This document shows, piece by piece, positions 8,561 through 17,428 of a DNA stretch of 64,000 nt; the first letter of the stretch is position 1; each line of letters opens with the position of its first letter. The notes under the pieces were generated by a model, which worked only from the letters and a program-made list of their open reading frames with translations, did not search any database and was not told the origin of the DNA. The stretch is from Acinetobacter pittii. Lineage in GTDB: Bacteria > Pseudomonadota > Gammaproteobacteria > Pseudomonadales > Moraxellaceae. A program made the position numbers and the translations under genes. Location of the stretch: NCBI RefSeq assembly GCF_034064985.1, contig NZ_CP139249.1, forward strand, positions 1,364,001 through 1,428,000, read 5' to 3'.

Positions 8561-9589
8561 TTATTGCTTGTGTCCAGTTAAATTATCTCGATATGCACCT
8601 GGGCTGACACCTGTCCATTTTTTAAAAGCACGGTGAAATGCACTTGGGTCATGGAAGCTTAAATCTTCACTAATATCTTGAATTGAGTCATTCGTTTTGC
8701 TTAAGCGTTGAACAGCAATATCACAACGGATTTCATTTTTAATTTGTTGATAGCTTACACCTTCATGTTTCAGTCTACGTTGAACAGTGGCTTCTGAAAT
8801 ATTGAGTTGGTGAGCTACATCTTTAAGTTCGGGCCATTGTGCAGGGTGGAGTTTCAATAAATGGCGACGAATAAGTACACTTAAGGCATTTTCATTTTTA
8901 AAGCGAACTAAAAGATTTTGCGGAGTTTGCTCTAAAAAATCATAAAGCGCTTTTTTATCTTTCTTAATTTTAATATCTAAATAGTGGGCATCGAACTCAA
9001 CTCGATTTATCTCAGCATTAAATTGAATATCTTCACCAAAACGAACTAAATAGTCCTGAATATCTTGAGGTTTAGGACAACGTACCATAATAGTATTTAA
9101 ACCAATTCGCTGGTCTACCAACCAGCACATAAGTCCGTGCACTAATATTAAAAAGGTTGCGTAGGTAAACATGCGTTTAGGCTGTTCACGATCATGAATC
9201 ACTAAATAAGCTTTTTTTTGTTCTCGAATGAGTTCTCCGTGCATATCATCTAAAACAAAGTTAAAAAACTTCAAAATATCGTAGAGTGCTTTTTCTAAAG
9301 TTTCAGCCGTACTGACGAGTTTAGTCAGTAATTTATAGCTTCCACGCCGCATGGGGTGGCTATCCATCCCAAAAAACTCATCGTTCATGGCATTGGCAAG
9401 CTCTATCCACAATTGGGCATAGGTTGTAACAGGCACACGTGCCTTTGGAGACATCAGTAATTCAGCGGGGATGCCTGCTTTATTTAGAATTATTTGTGTA
9501 TTTAGGCCTTTGGCATAAGCTGCACTCAGTGCTTCATGTACTAGTGCAATCGAAATTGTGCCTTTACTTAAAGAAGATTGGACAACCAT
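8561..9589 (-). CDS. AraC-family transcriptional regulator (OruR/ArgR-like, with Arabinose_bd-type N-terminus)
   Basis: A 342-residue protein with the N-terminal ligand-binding domain of the AraC_binding_2/Arabinose_bd type (about 20-205) and a C-terminal double helix-turn-helix (about 240-335): LNISEATVQRRLKHEGVSY in the first HTH and ISEDLSFHDPSAFHRAFKKWTGVSPGAYR as the family signature (quoted in part). It is divergent from the SDR and acyl-CoA dehydrogenase genes starting at 9759, with 169 bp between. Regulators of this group often control an adjacent lipid or amino-acid catabolic operon, so control of that pair is the best guess. Confidence 0.92.
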   Translation of the reverse strand: MVVQSSLSKGTISIALVHEALSAAYAKGLNTQIILNKAGIPAELLMSPKARVPVTTYAQLWIELANAMNDEFFGMDSHPMRRGSYKLLTKLVSTAETLEKALYDILKFFNFVLDDMHGELIREQKKAYLVIHDREQPKRMFTYATFLILVHGLMCWLVDQRIGLNTIMVRCPKPQDIQDYLVRFGEDIQFNAEINRVEFDAHYLDIKIKKDKKALYDFLEQTPQNLLVRFKNENALSVLIRRHLLKLHPAQWPELKDVAHQLNISEATVQRRLKHEGVSYQQIKNEIRCDIAVQRLSKTNDSIQDISEDLSFHDPSAFHRAFKKWTGVSPGAYRDNLTGHKQ

Positions 9590-9758
9590 GTCAAAGACTC
9601 ATATTTTCTTCATATATTTCAAGTGAAATACTGCATATTTAAAATTTGGATTGATCAAAAGCTGCAAGCATTTTGAGGCTTTTTGAAATTGTATCGGAAA
9701 ACAACAACTTTTACTCTCACTACTAAGTTTAAAGAACATTTCTATAGGACATTACATA

Positions 9759-10529
9759 ATGAAAATTCAAGGGAAACATTTTGTCATTACAGGTGGTGGC
9801 TCTGGTTTAGGTGCTGCAACAGCTGAGTATTTAGTCCAACAAGGTGCTTCAGTTACCTTGGTAGACATGAATGTAGAAGCAGGTGAGCAACAAGCAAAAC
9901 AGTGGGGGCCAAAAGCTGACTTTGTAAAACTTGATGTGGCCGATGAAGCTGCTGCTGAACAGTTCTTTAAGGATGTTTTGACAAAACATGGTCATTTGCA
10001 TGGTTTGGTGAACTGTGCGGGTATTGGCCCTTCTGCGAAAGTAGTTGGTCGTGAAGGTGTACATGATTTGGCATTATTTTCAAAGACTTTAAATATTAAT
10101 GTTACAGGTACATTTAACATGCTGCGTTTTGCAGCAGATGTAATGAGTAAAAACACGGTTGAAGAAGGTGAAGAAGACCGTGGAGTGATTGTAAACACTG
10201 CGTCTGTAGCAGCATTTGATGGTCAAATTGGTCAGGCAGCTTATTCGGCATCAAAAGGCGCTATTGTTGCGATGACATTGCCGATTGCTCGTGAGCTTGC
10301 GCGACATGCTATTCGTATTATGACCATTGCGCCGGGAATTATGGAAACCCCAATGCTTAAGGGGATGCCACAAAATGTACAGGATGCTTTGGGACAAATG
10401 GTGCCGTACCCATCTCGTTTAGGAAAACCAGAAGAATTCGCTCGTTTGGTGGCACATATTGCTGAAAACTCTTACTTAAATGGTGAAGTCATCCGTCTAG
10501 ATGGTGCAATTCGTATGGCAGCAAAATAA
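9759..10529 (+). CDS. SDR-family oxidoreductase, 3-hydroxyacyl-CoA dehydrogenase type 2-like
   Basis: A 256-residue classical short-chain dehydrogenase. The NAD site is GGGSGLGAAT (residues 12-21); the NCAGIG motif follows at about 85-90, and the catalytic Ser-Tyr-Lys has YSASK near residue 162-166. The pattern DGQIGQAAYSASKGAIV and TIAPGIMETPML is characteristic of HSD10/3-hydroxyacyl-CoA dehydrogenase type 2 homologues, which oxidise 3-hydroxyacyl-CoA (including branched short chains). The next gene, 19 bp downstream, is an acyl-CoA dehydrogenase, so the pair fits a short or branched-chain acyl-CoA degradation step. Confidence 0.93.
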   Translation: MKIQGKHFVITGGGSGLGAATAEYLVQQGASVTLVDMNVEAGEQQAKQWGPKADFVKLDVADEAAAEQFFKDVLTKHGHLHGLVNCAGIGPSAKVVGREGVHDLALFSKTLNINVTGTFNMLRFAADVMSKNTVEEGEEDRGVIVNTASVAAFDGQIGQAAYSASKGAIVAMTLPIARELARHAIRIMTIAPGIMETPMLKGMPQNVQDALGQMVPYPSRLGKPEEFARLVAHIAENSYLNGEVIRLDGAIRMAAK

Positions 10530-10548
10530 TAAAAATAAGGATGCTGAA

Positions 10549-11685
10549 ATGATCTTAAATGCTGAACAAAGTATGGTTCAGGAGATGATGCGTAATTATG
10601 CGCAAAATCAGTTAAAACCAACAGCCGCACATCGCGATAAAACCCATGAATTTCCTGCTCAGGAATTAAAAGATTTAGGTGCACTAGGTGCTATGGGGAT
10701 GACCGTGCCCGATGAATGGGGCGGTGCCGGAATGGATTATGTATCTTTAGTGCTTGCAATTGAAGAAATTGCTGCGGGTGATGGTGCTATTTCGACAATC
10801 GTAAGTGTTCAAAACTCTTTGATTTGCGGTATTACATTGGCATACGGTTCAGAGCAGCAAAAACAAACCTATTTGCCAAAATTTGCATCTGGCGAATGGC
10901 TAGGATGCTTTTGTTTAACTGAGCCACATGTAGGTTCTGATGCAAGCGCGATTTTATGTAAAGCCGAGCGAGATGGCGACCATTGGGTACTCAATGGCGT
11001 AAAGCAATTTATTACCAGTGGTAAAAATGCTCAAGTGGCTTTGGTATTTGCGGTCACCGATAAACAAGCTGGCAAAAAAGGCATTTCATGTTTCCTTGTA
11101 CCGACCAATACACAAGGTTACTTAGTCACTCGTATTGAAGACAAAATGGGTCAACATGCTTCGGACACCGCAACCATTTCTTTTGAGGACTGCCGAATTC
11201 CTTTAGAAAATTTGATAGGGCAAGAGGGTGAGGGTTATAAAATTGCGCTATCTAATTTAGCAGCTGGACGTATTGGTATTGCTGCTCAATCTGTTGGAAT
11301 GGCAAGAGCTGCTTTTGATGCAGCGGTGCAATATGCAAATGAGCGTAAGGCCTTCGGTGTAGAGCTGGTTCAGCATCAGGCGGTTGGTTTCCGTTTAGCC
11401 GATATGGCGACCCAGATTGAAGCTGCGCATCAGTTGGTTTTGCATGCTGCAACTTTAAAAGACGCGGGGCTGCCTTGTTTAAAAGAAGCCTCAATGGCAA
11501 AGCTATTTGCATCTACTATGGCTGAACGGGTGTGTTCGGATGCGATCCAGATTCATGGTGGGTATGGCTACGTGAGCGATTTCCCTGTAGAGAGAATTTA
11601 TCGTGATGTTCGTGTAAGCCAGATTTATGAAGGCGCTTCTGATATTCAACGCTTGGTGATTGCTCGTGAAGTGGCTCAAGTTTAA
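10549..11685 (+). CDS. Acyl-CoA dehydrogenase
   Basis: FAD-dependent enzyme that introduces a trans-2,3 double bond into acyl-CoA, passing electrons to ETF. I use the ATG at 10549 (378 residues, the family norm) because AAGG lies 8 bp upstream; the frame stays open to an ATG at 10501 inside the SDR gene, but that would add an atypical 16-residue tail. Family signatures are CFCLTEPHVGSDAS (about 120-133), the FAD/substrate segment QFITSGKNA, and near the end IQIHGGYGYVSDFPVERIYRDVRV, with the catalytic Glu likely in IYEGASDIQ. It follows the SDR gene in an operon and ends at a strong terminator. Confidence 0.95.
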   Translation: MILNAEQSMVQEMMRNYAQNQLKPTAAHRDKTHEFPAQELKDLGALGAMGMTVPDEWGGAGMDYVSLVLAIEEIAAGDGAISTIVSVQNSLICGITLAYGSEQQKQTYLPKFASGEWLGCFCLTEPHVGSDASAILCKAERDGDHWVLNGVKQFITSGKNAQVALVFAVTDKQAGKKGISCFLVPTNTQGYLVTRIEDKMGQHASDTATISFEDCRIPLENLIGQEGEGYKIALSNLAAGRIGIAAQSVGMARAAFDAAVQYANERKAFGVELVQHQAVGFRLADMATQIEAAHQLVLHAATLKDAGLPCLKEASMAKLFASTMAERVCSDAIQIHGGYGYVSDFPVERIYRDVRVSQIYEGASDIQRLVIAREVAQV

Positions 11686-11713
11686 GTATTAGATTTTAAA
11701 AAATGTCGTTGAC

Positions 11714-11748
11714 TGCAAAAAACCGCAATTGTTATGCGGTTTTTTGCA
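11714..11748. terminator. Strong bidirectional terminator
   Basis: Perfect 14-bp arms, TGCAAAAAACCGCA (11714-11727) and TGCGGTTTTTTGCA (11735-11748), around a 7-base loop. It lies between the convergent acyl-CoA dehydrogenase and flavin reductase genes and can serve both. Confidence 0.9.
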
Positions 11749-11774
11749 ATTAAATGAAACTCGCTTTTTAATGA

Positions 11775-12353
11775 TTAAATTTGAGCTTTGACTTCCTCAC
11801 CAATCAAATAAAAAGTTCCACCTGCAATATAGTGCAGGCTGCGAAGTTCTTTCGGCGCATCTTGAAAGTGCCAGTGCCCATCTCTAAAAACGCGGCTATC
11901 TGCCCATGCACCTACAACAGTACCAATAAATAAATCATGAGCTGACTGATTATGGGGTTCAGGAATAAGTTTACATACAAGCCATGCGATGCAACCTGAT
12001 ACAAGTGGGCTAGGAAGATCTTCTTGATAAAATAGTTCAACACCACAATGCTCAAGTTTTTGTGGATCATCCAACTTACTAATAGTTCCAAGTTGATGAG
12101 TCAGATCGAGCTGTGCATAGCAAGGAACTTGTAGGGTGAAGTAACCGCTTTGCTCAACAAGCTGTCGAGTTTTCGTACTTTTATCTAAAACGACGGACAC
12201 TTTGGCTGGTTTGAACTCTAAGGCACATGCCCAAGCGGCAGCCATTACATTGCGGTCGTCTCCATGTTGTGCGGAAACAAGCACAGTTGGGCCATGATTT
12301 AATAAACGATAAGCTTTTTCTAACTCTACAGGTGCAATATATGATTGCGTCAT
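11775..12353 (-). CDS. Flavin reductase-like, FMN-binding protein
   Basis: A 192-residue protein of the flavin reductase/HpaC-like split-barrel family. Near the start, GPTVLVSAQHGDDRNVMAAAWACAL is the FMN phosphate-binding strand pair (quoted in part), followed by VVLDKSTKTRQLVEQSGYFTLQVP, typical of the DIM6/NTAB group. Such proteins reduce FMN or carry it as a bound cofactor; the physiological partner here is unknown. It is convergent with the acyl-CoA dehydrogenase gene and divergent from the MoeB/ThiF-like gene at 12523. Confidence 0.9.
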   Translation of the reverse strand: MTQSYIAPVELEKAYRLLNHGPTVLVSAQHGDDRNVMAAAWACALEFKPAKVSVVLDKSTKTRQLVEQSGYFTLQVPCYAQLDLTHQLGTISKLDDPQKLEHCGVELFYQEDLPSPLVSGCIAWLVCKLIPEPHNQSAHDLFIGTVVGAWADSRVFRDGHWHFQDAPKELRSLHYIAGGTFYLIGEEVKAQI

Positions 12354-12522
12354 ATTTAGCCTAAGTAATACAGAAAATAGATAGTCTTATTGTTGCAGAA
12401 AGTGTGAAAGAAGTAATGTGATAGGGTATTAACCGAATAAAAAAGTTGTTTCCATTTTATAGCTTTCATAATGATTAACTTAGTCATAAAATCACTTGGC
12501 TTCTAAGAGAAAGGATTAACGC

Positions 12523-13299
12523 GTGACCGAGCTTCAAGATATCGATTTTGTAGAGTTAAGTGATGAAGAAATGCATCTCTATAGCCGTCAGATTTTACTT
12601 GATGGGTGGGATATTGAAGCTCAGGAAAAACTCAAACTTGCTAATGTGCTGATTGTCGGTGCTGGCGGAATAGGCTGTAGCAGTGCAGAACTACTAGCGC
12701 GAGCAGGAGTTGGGAAAATTACACTGATTGATGCAGATACGATCGAGATAAGTAATTTACAACGACAAATCGCATTTGGTCATGAAGATATTGGTCGCTA
12801 CAAAGCAGAAATTTTGGCTAAACGTTTACAGAAAATTAACCCTTATATCTGTGTTGAATACTATAACGAACGTTTAGATGAACATAACATTGATAGACTT
12901 GTTGAACACCAAGATGTGGTTTTAGATGGTTGTGATAATTTTACAACTCGTTATTTAGTAAATGCAGCTTGTAAGAAACATCAGGTCGCACTAATTAGTG
13001 CTTCAGCAATTGGTTTTCAGGCGCAAATGTTTATGGTTGAAGGAGATTCAGCTTGTTATGAATGTCTTTTCCCGAAAGAACAGCATAGCAATGTAGGACT
13101 GCGCTGTGCAGAGTCAGGGGTGCTTGCAACTACTCCTGTAATGATAGCGTCATTACAAGCACATCACACTTTGCTGTATTTAGGTTTAAATCGTGTACCT
13201 TTAAAGCAGAAACTATTATTGTGGGATGGTTTAAATATGACACAACGTATTGTTAGTTTTGATAAAGATGTAAATTGCCCACTTTGTCAGGCAAGCTAA
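12523..13299 (+). CDS. HesA/MoeB/ThiF-family adenylyltransferase
   Basis: E1-like enzyme of 258 residues that adenylates the C-terminal glycine of a ubiquitin-like sulfur carrier (MoaD or ThiS type). The GTG start is at 12523, preceded by AAAGGA. It shows the ATP-binding GAGGIGCSSAELLARAGVG (about 46-64), the DADTIEISNLQRQ segment with the catalytic Arg, DGCDNFTTRYL, a CAESGVL motif with the equivalent of the MoeB cysteine, and two CxxC pairs (CYEC, CPLC) for structural zinc. There is no rhodanese domain. Whether it serves molybdopterin or thiamine synthesis cannot be told; no carrier gene is adjacent. Confidence 0.92.
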   Translation: MTELQDIDFVELSDEEMHLYSRQILLDGWDIEAQEKLKLANVLIVGAGGIGCSSAELLARAGVGKITLIDADTIEISNLQRQIAFGHEDIGRYKAEILAKRLQKINPYICVEYYNERLDEHNIDRLVEHQDVVLDGCDNFTTRYLVNAACKKHQVALISASAIGFQAQMFMVEGDSACYECLFPKEQHSNVGLRCAESGVLATTPVMIASLQAHHTLLYLGLNRVPLKQKLLLWDGLNMTQRIVSFDKDVNCPLCQAS

Positions 13300-13357
13300 T
13301 CAGTAAATTAAACAAAATTTGCTACACTCAACCTGAATGATTTGGTTTTGAAGAAAT

Positions 13358-14656
13358 ATGAAAAAAAATATTTTGTTTGATGGGCTGCGTTCAGTCGCCC
13401 GCATTGGTGAAACAGCAGTGGTTGCGGCCAAAGCTGGAATTAAATACGCAACTGAAAAACCAAGTAATGCCAAACTCATGCGAGAGACTTTTGAGTCACT
13501 TGGTTCAACTTATATTAAGCTTGGTCAGTTTATTGCGAGTACGCCATCGCTTTTCCCACGAGAATATGTAGAAGAATTTCAAGGTTGTTTAGACCAGACA
13601 CCAACACTACCATTTAGTTATATTCAAGGTGTGCTTGCATCTGAGTTTGAAGGACGCGATTTAAGTCAAATTTTTAGTTATATCGATGAAAAGCCATTAG
13701 CTTCTGCATCAATTGCTCAGGTTCACGCAGCTAAACTGACGACAGGTGAAGATGTTGTTATTAAAGTACAAAAGCCTGGTGTTGAAACCATTTTATATAC
13801 AGACTTAAGTGTAGTGCATTGGGCTGCCAAGTTGCTTGAACGTGCAGTACCAAAGATCAAATTCGCAGCTCTTTCTGAAATTGTAGATGAAATTAAAAGC
13901 CGTATGGTCCGTGAAGTCGATTTCATTGAAGAAGCACAAAACTTAGATGATTTTGTGGAATATCTTAATATTTCACAAAATAAAGCAGCGACAGCGCCTA
14001 AAGTTTATCATCAGTTTTCTACACGCCGTGTTTTGACCATGCAACGCCTATACGGTGTGTCTTTGACTGACTTTAGTGTCGTAAAACAATATGCTAAAGA
14101 TCCATCGCAAGTACTGATTACTGCCATGAATACATGGTTTGGTAGTCTCATGCTATGTAAGAGTTTCCATGCCGACTTACATGCTGGGAACCTAATGTTG
14201 CTTGAAGATGGGCGTATTGGTTTTATTGATTTTGGTATCGTCGGTCAGTTAAAACCTGAAGTTTGGACTGCATGTATTGCATTTATGGACGCCTTACAAA
14301 AAACTGATTATCAGGCAATGGCTGAAAATATGCTGAAAATGGGTATGACCCATAACAAAATTGACGTTCAGGTGTTGGCTCAAGATCTAGAGCGTTTGTT
14401 TAATGGCGTATTAATGGCCGATCCGCAACAGATCTTGTCTTCAAATCCAGCCGATTTAAACGATATCATGATGGATATGGTAGGGGTTGGAGAGCGCCAC
14501 GGGATTAAATTCCCACGTGATTTTGCTTTATTATTTAAGCAAATGCTTTATTTCGATCGTTTTATGCGCGTACTCGCACCATATACTGATATTTATGCAG
14601 ACCAACGTTTGAAAATGGTTCAAAATATGGAACCTGCTTCGTTGTTAAAGCACTAA
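13358..14656 (+). CDS. ABC1/AarF/UbiB-family atypical kinase
   Basis: A 432-residue protein of the ABC1 family, which supports ubiquinone and lipid metabolism. The KxGQ motif IKLGQFIAS (about 51-59), the Ala-rich nucleotide loop SASIAQVHAA (about 116-125) and lysine VIKVQKPG are visible, with the HADLHAGNLM catalytic loop (about 271-280) and IDFG metal site. It is shorter than UbiB (about 540 residues) and lacks its two C-terminal membrane spans, so it is likely a second ABC1 member rather than UbiB itself. It ends 15 bp before folB and may be co-transcribed with it. Confidence 0.92.
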   Translation: MKKNILFDGLRSVARIGETAVVAAKAGIKYATEKPSNAKLMRETFESLGSTYIKLGQFIASTPSLFPREYVEEFQGCLDQTPTLPFSYIQGVLASEFEGRDLSQIFSYIDEKPLASASIAQVHAAKLTTGEDVVIKVQKPGVETILYTDLSVVHWAAKLLERAVPKIKFAALSEIVDEIKSRMVREVDFIEEAQNLDDFVEYLNISQNKAATAPKVYHQFSTRRVLTMQRLYGVSLTDFSVVKQYAKDPSQVLITAMNTWFGSLMLCKSFHADLHAGNLMLLEDGRIGFIDFGIVGQLKPEVWTACIAFMDALQKTDYQAMAENMLKMGMTHNKIDVQVLAQDLERLFNGVLMADPQQILSSNPADLNDIMMDMVGVGERHGIKFPRDFALLFKQMLYFDRFMRVLAPYTDIYADQRLKMVQNMEPASLLKH

Positions 14657-14671
14657 GGTCAGTTTAAATTT

Positions 14672-15052
14672 ATGGATGCCATTATTATTGAAGGCTTGAA
14701 GGTTGAGACAGTGATTGGCTGTTTCAACTGGGAAAGACAAATTATTCAACCTTTAATGTTGGATTTAACCATCCATAATGATTTGAGCCGAGCAGCGCAG
14801 TCGGACAAACTTGAGGACACACTCAACTATGCCCAAATTTGTGAGTTATCGGCTCAAACCATTCAACAAGCTAAACCTGAATTAATTGAACATGCAGCAC
14901 ATCTTGTTTTGAAATGTTTATTTGAAACCTTTCCAACAATTGAAAAAATTACCATAACCATCCGTAAGCCCGCCATCATTGCAGAAGCTAATGCTGTAGG
15001 AATTCGTCTTGAACGCACCAGAAACAATTTTTGCGCTCGCCCTAGCGAGTAA
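14672..15052 (+). CDS. folB: Dihydroneopterin aldolase
   Basis: FolB converts 7,8-dihydroneopterin to 6-hydroxymethyl-7,8-dihydropterin and glycolaldehyde in folate synthesis. The 126-residue protein has the T-fold pattern: I-GCFNWER with the catalytic Glu near residue 21, LEDTLNYAQI with the conserved Tyr, and TITIRKPAII with the active-site Lys. Standard bacterial length is about 120. The 3' end overlaps the next gene, a FolK-like protein that would act on FolB's product, by 44 bases in another frame. Confidence 0.95.
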   Translation: MDAIIIEGLKVETVIGCFNWERQIIQPLMLDLTIHNDLSRAAQSDKLEDTLNYAQICELSAQTIQQAKPELIEHAAHLVLKCLFETFPTIEKITITIRKPAIIAEANAVGIRLERTRNNFCARPSE

Positions 15053-15446
15053 TTTAGACGCAGATCAGCACTTTACTTTTGCGTATACGCAATTAGCAAC
15101 TTTGGGGAAAGTGCAGTTTTCATCTGTTTATCAAATTCCATGCCGAGATGGTATTGGAGATGATTATTGGAATTCAGCATGTCTATTAAAAAGTACTTTA
15201 TCGTGTGACCAAATAGAATCTTTTTTAAAGAAACTTGAGTCAGATTCGGGACGTGTTCGTCCATCGCATCATATTTCTTTAGATGTAGATTTGATTGCAT
15301 GGGGAAGTGATCTGGACCATATGCAATTTAATTCTAAAAAATTACCTTTGGCGCTTGATGTAAAAATTCCCTTATATGAACTTTGGCCTTGTGAAACCTT
15401 AAAGGCTGATAGCATGATTTATCCAGTCGTTAATTTTAAAGTTTAA
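15009..15446 (+). CDS. FolK-like protein (divergent 6-hydroxymethyl-dihydropterin pyrophosphokinase)
   Basis: A 145-residue protein, shorter than usual FolK (about 160). It aligns by eye with the HPPK family: ALALASNLDADQHF matches the N-terminal LGSNLGD strand, SSVYQIP the SSxYET segment, and SGRVRPSHHISLDVDLI the GRxR...LDLDLL block, retaining both Asp residues that bind Mg. The arginine normally before LDLD is replaced by His/Ile. The start is a TTG at 15009 inside folB; no better start exists in frame. Position after folB supports a pterin role, but the degraded motifs leave activity doubtful. Confidence 0.75.
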   Translation: MNAPETIFALALASNLDADQHFTFAYTQLATLGKVQFSSVYQIPCRDGIGDDYWNSACLLKSTLSCDQIESFLKKLESDSGRVRPSHHISLDVDLIAWGSDLDHMQFNSKKLPLALDVKIPLYELWPCETLKADSMIYPVVNFKV

Positions 15447-15463
15447 AGGCTTTCAAACTAGAT

Positions 15464-15513
15464 TTTACGCAAACTTTACGCGGTCTTTGAGTTCCTCAAT
15501 AGAGAATTTACGG
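15464..15513 (+). promoter_or_regulatory. Candidate KdpE-binding direct repeats
   Basis: TTTACGC at 15464-15470 and again at 15475-15481 (period 11) is followed by TTTACGG at 15507-15513, 32 bases further, close to three helical turns. OmpR-type response regulators such as KdpE bind tandem direct repeats about one turn apart, and the E. coli kdp operator also contains TTTAC-type half-sites. Located about 190-240 bp before kdpA. Confidence 0.4.
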
Positions 15514-15567
15514 GCATTTTATCCATACTGAAATTCACTAAATTAGTGTTATTTCAGGACAATAAAG

Positions 15568-15702
15568 ATGCTTATAAATTCTCAAATGTGCATCTTGCAT
15601 CAGTCTAGCATTGTGTTATGCGGACTTAAAACAAATGATATTTCTTCATCTCTCCTTATTTCCAGTTTGGCAAATCAAGCCAAGGGGTATAGAGGAGAAT
15701 AG
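15568..15702 (+). CDS. Possible 44-residue upstream ORF coupled to kdpA
   Basis: ATG at 15568 has AGGA 8 bp upstream, and the frame stays open for 44 codons to TAG at 15700-15702, two bases before the kdpA ATG. The peptide is not strongly hydrophobic and does not look like KdpF. The kdpA ribosome site AGAGGAGA lies inside it. It may be a translated leader or a chance ORF. Confidence 0.3.
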   Translation: MLINSQMCILHQSSIVLCGLKTNDISSSLLISSLANQAKGYRGE

Positions 15703-15704
15703 CC

Positions 15705-17414
15705 ATGTTAGAACTTATACTTGTTTTATTTATTACTATTCTTCTAGCATGGTGCCTCGGTAAATATCTATCCAAAGTGATGACAAATCAGCCAATGTGG
15801 GGTGATGGATTATTTCGCTGGATTGAAAATCCTGTTTATCGCTTATTAGGTATATCCCCACAACAACAAATGAACTGGAAACAATATTCGCTAGCATTTG
15901 TTGTTAGCTGTGTTTTTCTAGCTGTGGCCGTTTTTGCTATTTTTATGACACAAGCATGGCTACCATTAAATCCAAATCATGCACCAAATATGAGTTGGGA
16001 TTTAGCATTACACACGGTTATTTCATTTTTAACTAATACCAATCAACAGCATTATTCTGGGCAAGCTCAATTATCTTATTTGTCGCAAATGACAGGTATT
16101 GTGGGTTTGCAAGTCATTACTCCAATGATGGGGCTGGCTTTAGTTGTCGCGACCTTAAGAGCTTTCTTTTATCAGCGCCCAAGCCATATTGCAGCCGATG
16201 TTGCCGAGCAGCCAGACCAAATTTTAATTGGGAACTATTGGGCAGATGTAATTCGCCCTACAGTCCGATTCTTACTTCCGCTCTGTTTTGTTTGGTCTTT
16301 ATTGCTCAACAGCCAAGGCGTACCAGCGACTTTCCAAGGCGGACCTGAAGTACAGCTGATTGATAAAGCCAATACAGTTCAAACCCAAAAAATTCCATTA
16401 GGTCCAGTTGCACCAATGGTAGCGATTAAGCAATTGGGAAGTAATGGTGGCGGTTGGTATGGTCCAAATAGTAGTGTGCCTTTAGAAAATCCAACACCGC
16501 TTTCTAATTTATTAGAAATGATTGCGATATTACTTATTCCACTTACCGTGATTTTTATGGTTGGGCATTTTACCCAGCGTAAAAAATTTGCTTACTTTGT
16601 GTTTGGTAGCATGCTTTTCATGTCGATTATTTCAGGTGCAGCGGCTGTCTGGTCTGAGAGTATGTTATCGACAGCATCTCAACTTGCCGTAATGGAAGGT
16701 AAAGAACAACGATTTGGACCAGCTGCATCAGCAGTTTGGGCAGCGATCACTACGCAGGTGAATAACGGTTCGGTCAATATGATGCATGATTCTTCTGCAC
16801 CGCTTACTGGTTTAGTCGAACTCATCAATATGTTGATTAATGCGATTTGGGGTGGTGTAGGCTGTGGTCTGCAACAGTTTATGATTTATCTGTTACTTGC
16901 AGTATTTATTGCAGGTTTAATGACAGGCCGTACCCCTGAATTGTTTGGGCGCAAGATTGAAGCAGCAGAAATTAAATTGCTCGCGATTATTATCTTGATT
17001 CAACCTTTAGTTATTCTTGCATTCACCGCATTAAGCCTCAGCGTTCCAGGCATATCTGGAATTAGTAATCCGGGACCACATGGTATTAGCCAAGTGTTCT
17101 ACGAATATGTTTCTGCATTTGCCAACAATGGTTCAGGTTTTGAAGGTCTTGGAGACAACACTGTATGGTGGAATGTTACTTGTAGTATCGCTCTACTGTT
17201 AGGACGTTTTCCGACCTTAATTTTGCCATTAATGATTGCGACACGTTTAGCAGCAAAAAGAAAAGCACCCGAAACAGCAGGTAGTCTTCAAGTTGAAACT
17301 CCAACCTTTGCTTTAACGCTGATTACGATTGTTGTGTTGCTTACCTTATTACAATTTATGCCAGTTCTTGTCCTTGGGCCTATTGCCGATCAACTTTTGT
17401 TGGTTAAAGGCTAA
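15705..17414 (+). CDS. kdpA: Potassium-transporting ATPase subunit A
   Basis: KdpA is the channel-like subunit that selects K+ in the high-affinity KdpFABC pump of the inner membrane. At 569 residues it has the usual length, with about ten spans and four degenerate selectivity-filter loops: TNTNQQHYSG (filter 1, about 105-114), LGSNGGGWYGPNS (filter 2, about 244-256), TTQVNNGSVN (filter 3) and FANNGSGFEGL (filter 4). AGAGGAGA upstream is a good ribosome site. It starts the kdpABCDE cluster, with kdpB 14 bp downstream. Confidence 0.98.
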   Translation: MLELILVLFITILLAWCLGKYLSKVMTNQPMWGDGLFRWIENPVYRLLGISPQQQMNWKQYSLAFVVSCVFLAVAVFAIFMTQAWLPLNPNHAPNMSWDLALHTVISFLTNTNQQHYSGQAQLSYLSQMTGIVGLQVITPMMGLALVVATLRAFFYQRPSHIAADVAEQPDQILIGNYWADVIRPTVRFLLPLCFVWSLLLNSQGVPATFQGGPEVQLIDKANTVQTQKIPLGPVAPMVAIKQLGSNGGGWYGPNSSVPLENPTPLSNLLEMIAILLIPLTVIFMVGHFTQRKKFAYFVFGSMLFMSIISGAAAVWSESMLSTASQLAVMEGKEQRFGPAASAVWAAITTQVNNGSVNMMHDSSAPLTGLVELINMLINAIWGGVGCGLQQFMIYLLLAVFIAGLMTGRTPELFGRKIEAAEIKLLAIIILIQPLVILAFTALSLSVPGISGISNPGPHGISQVFYEYVSAFANNGSGFEGLGDNTVWWNVTCSIALLLGRFPTLILPLMIATRLAAKRKAPETAGSLQVETPTFALTLITIVVLLTLLQFMPVLVLGPIADQLLLVKG

Positions 17415-17428
17415 GGAGGCGAGTGAAA

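Noticed and set aside
15447..15704. A kdpF gene before kdpA
   Set aside because: No short strongly hydrophobic peptide of KdpF type is present; the only ORF there (15568-15702) is polar.
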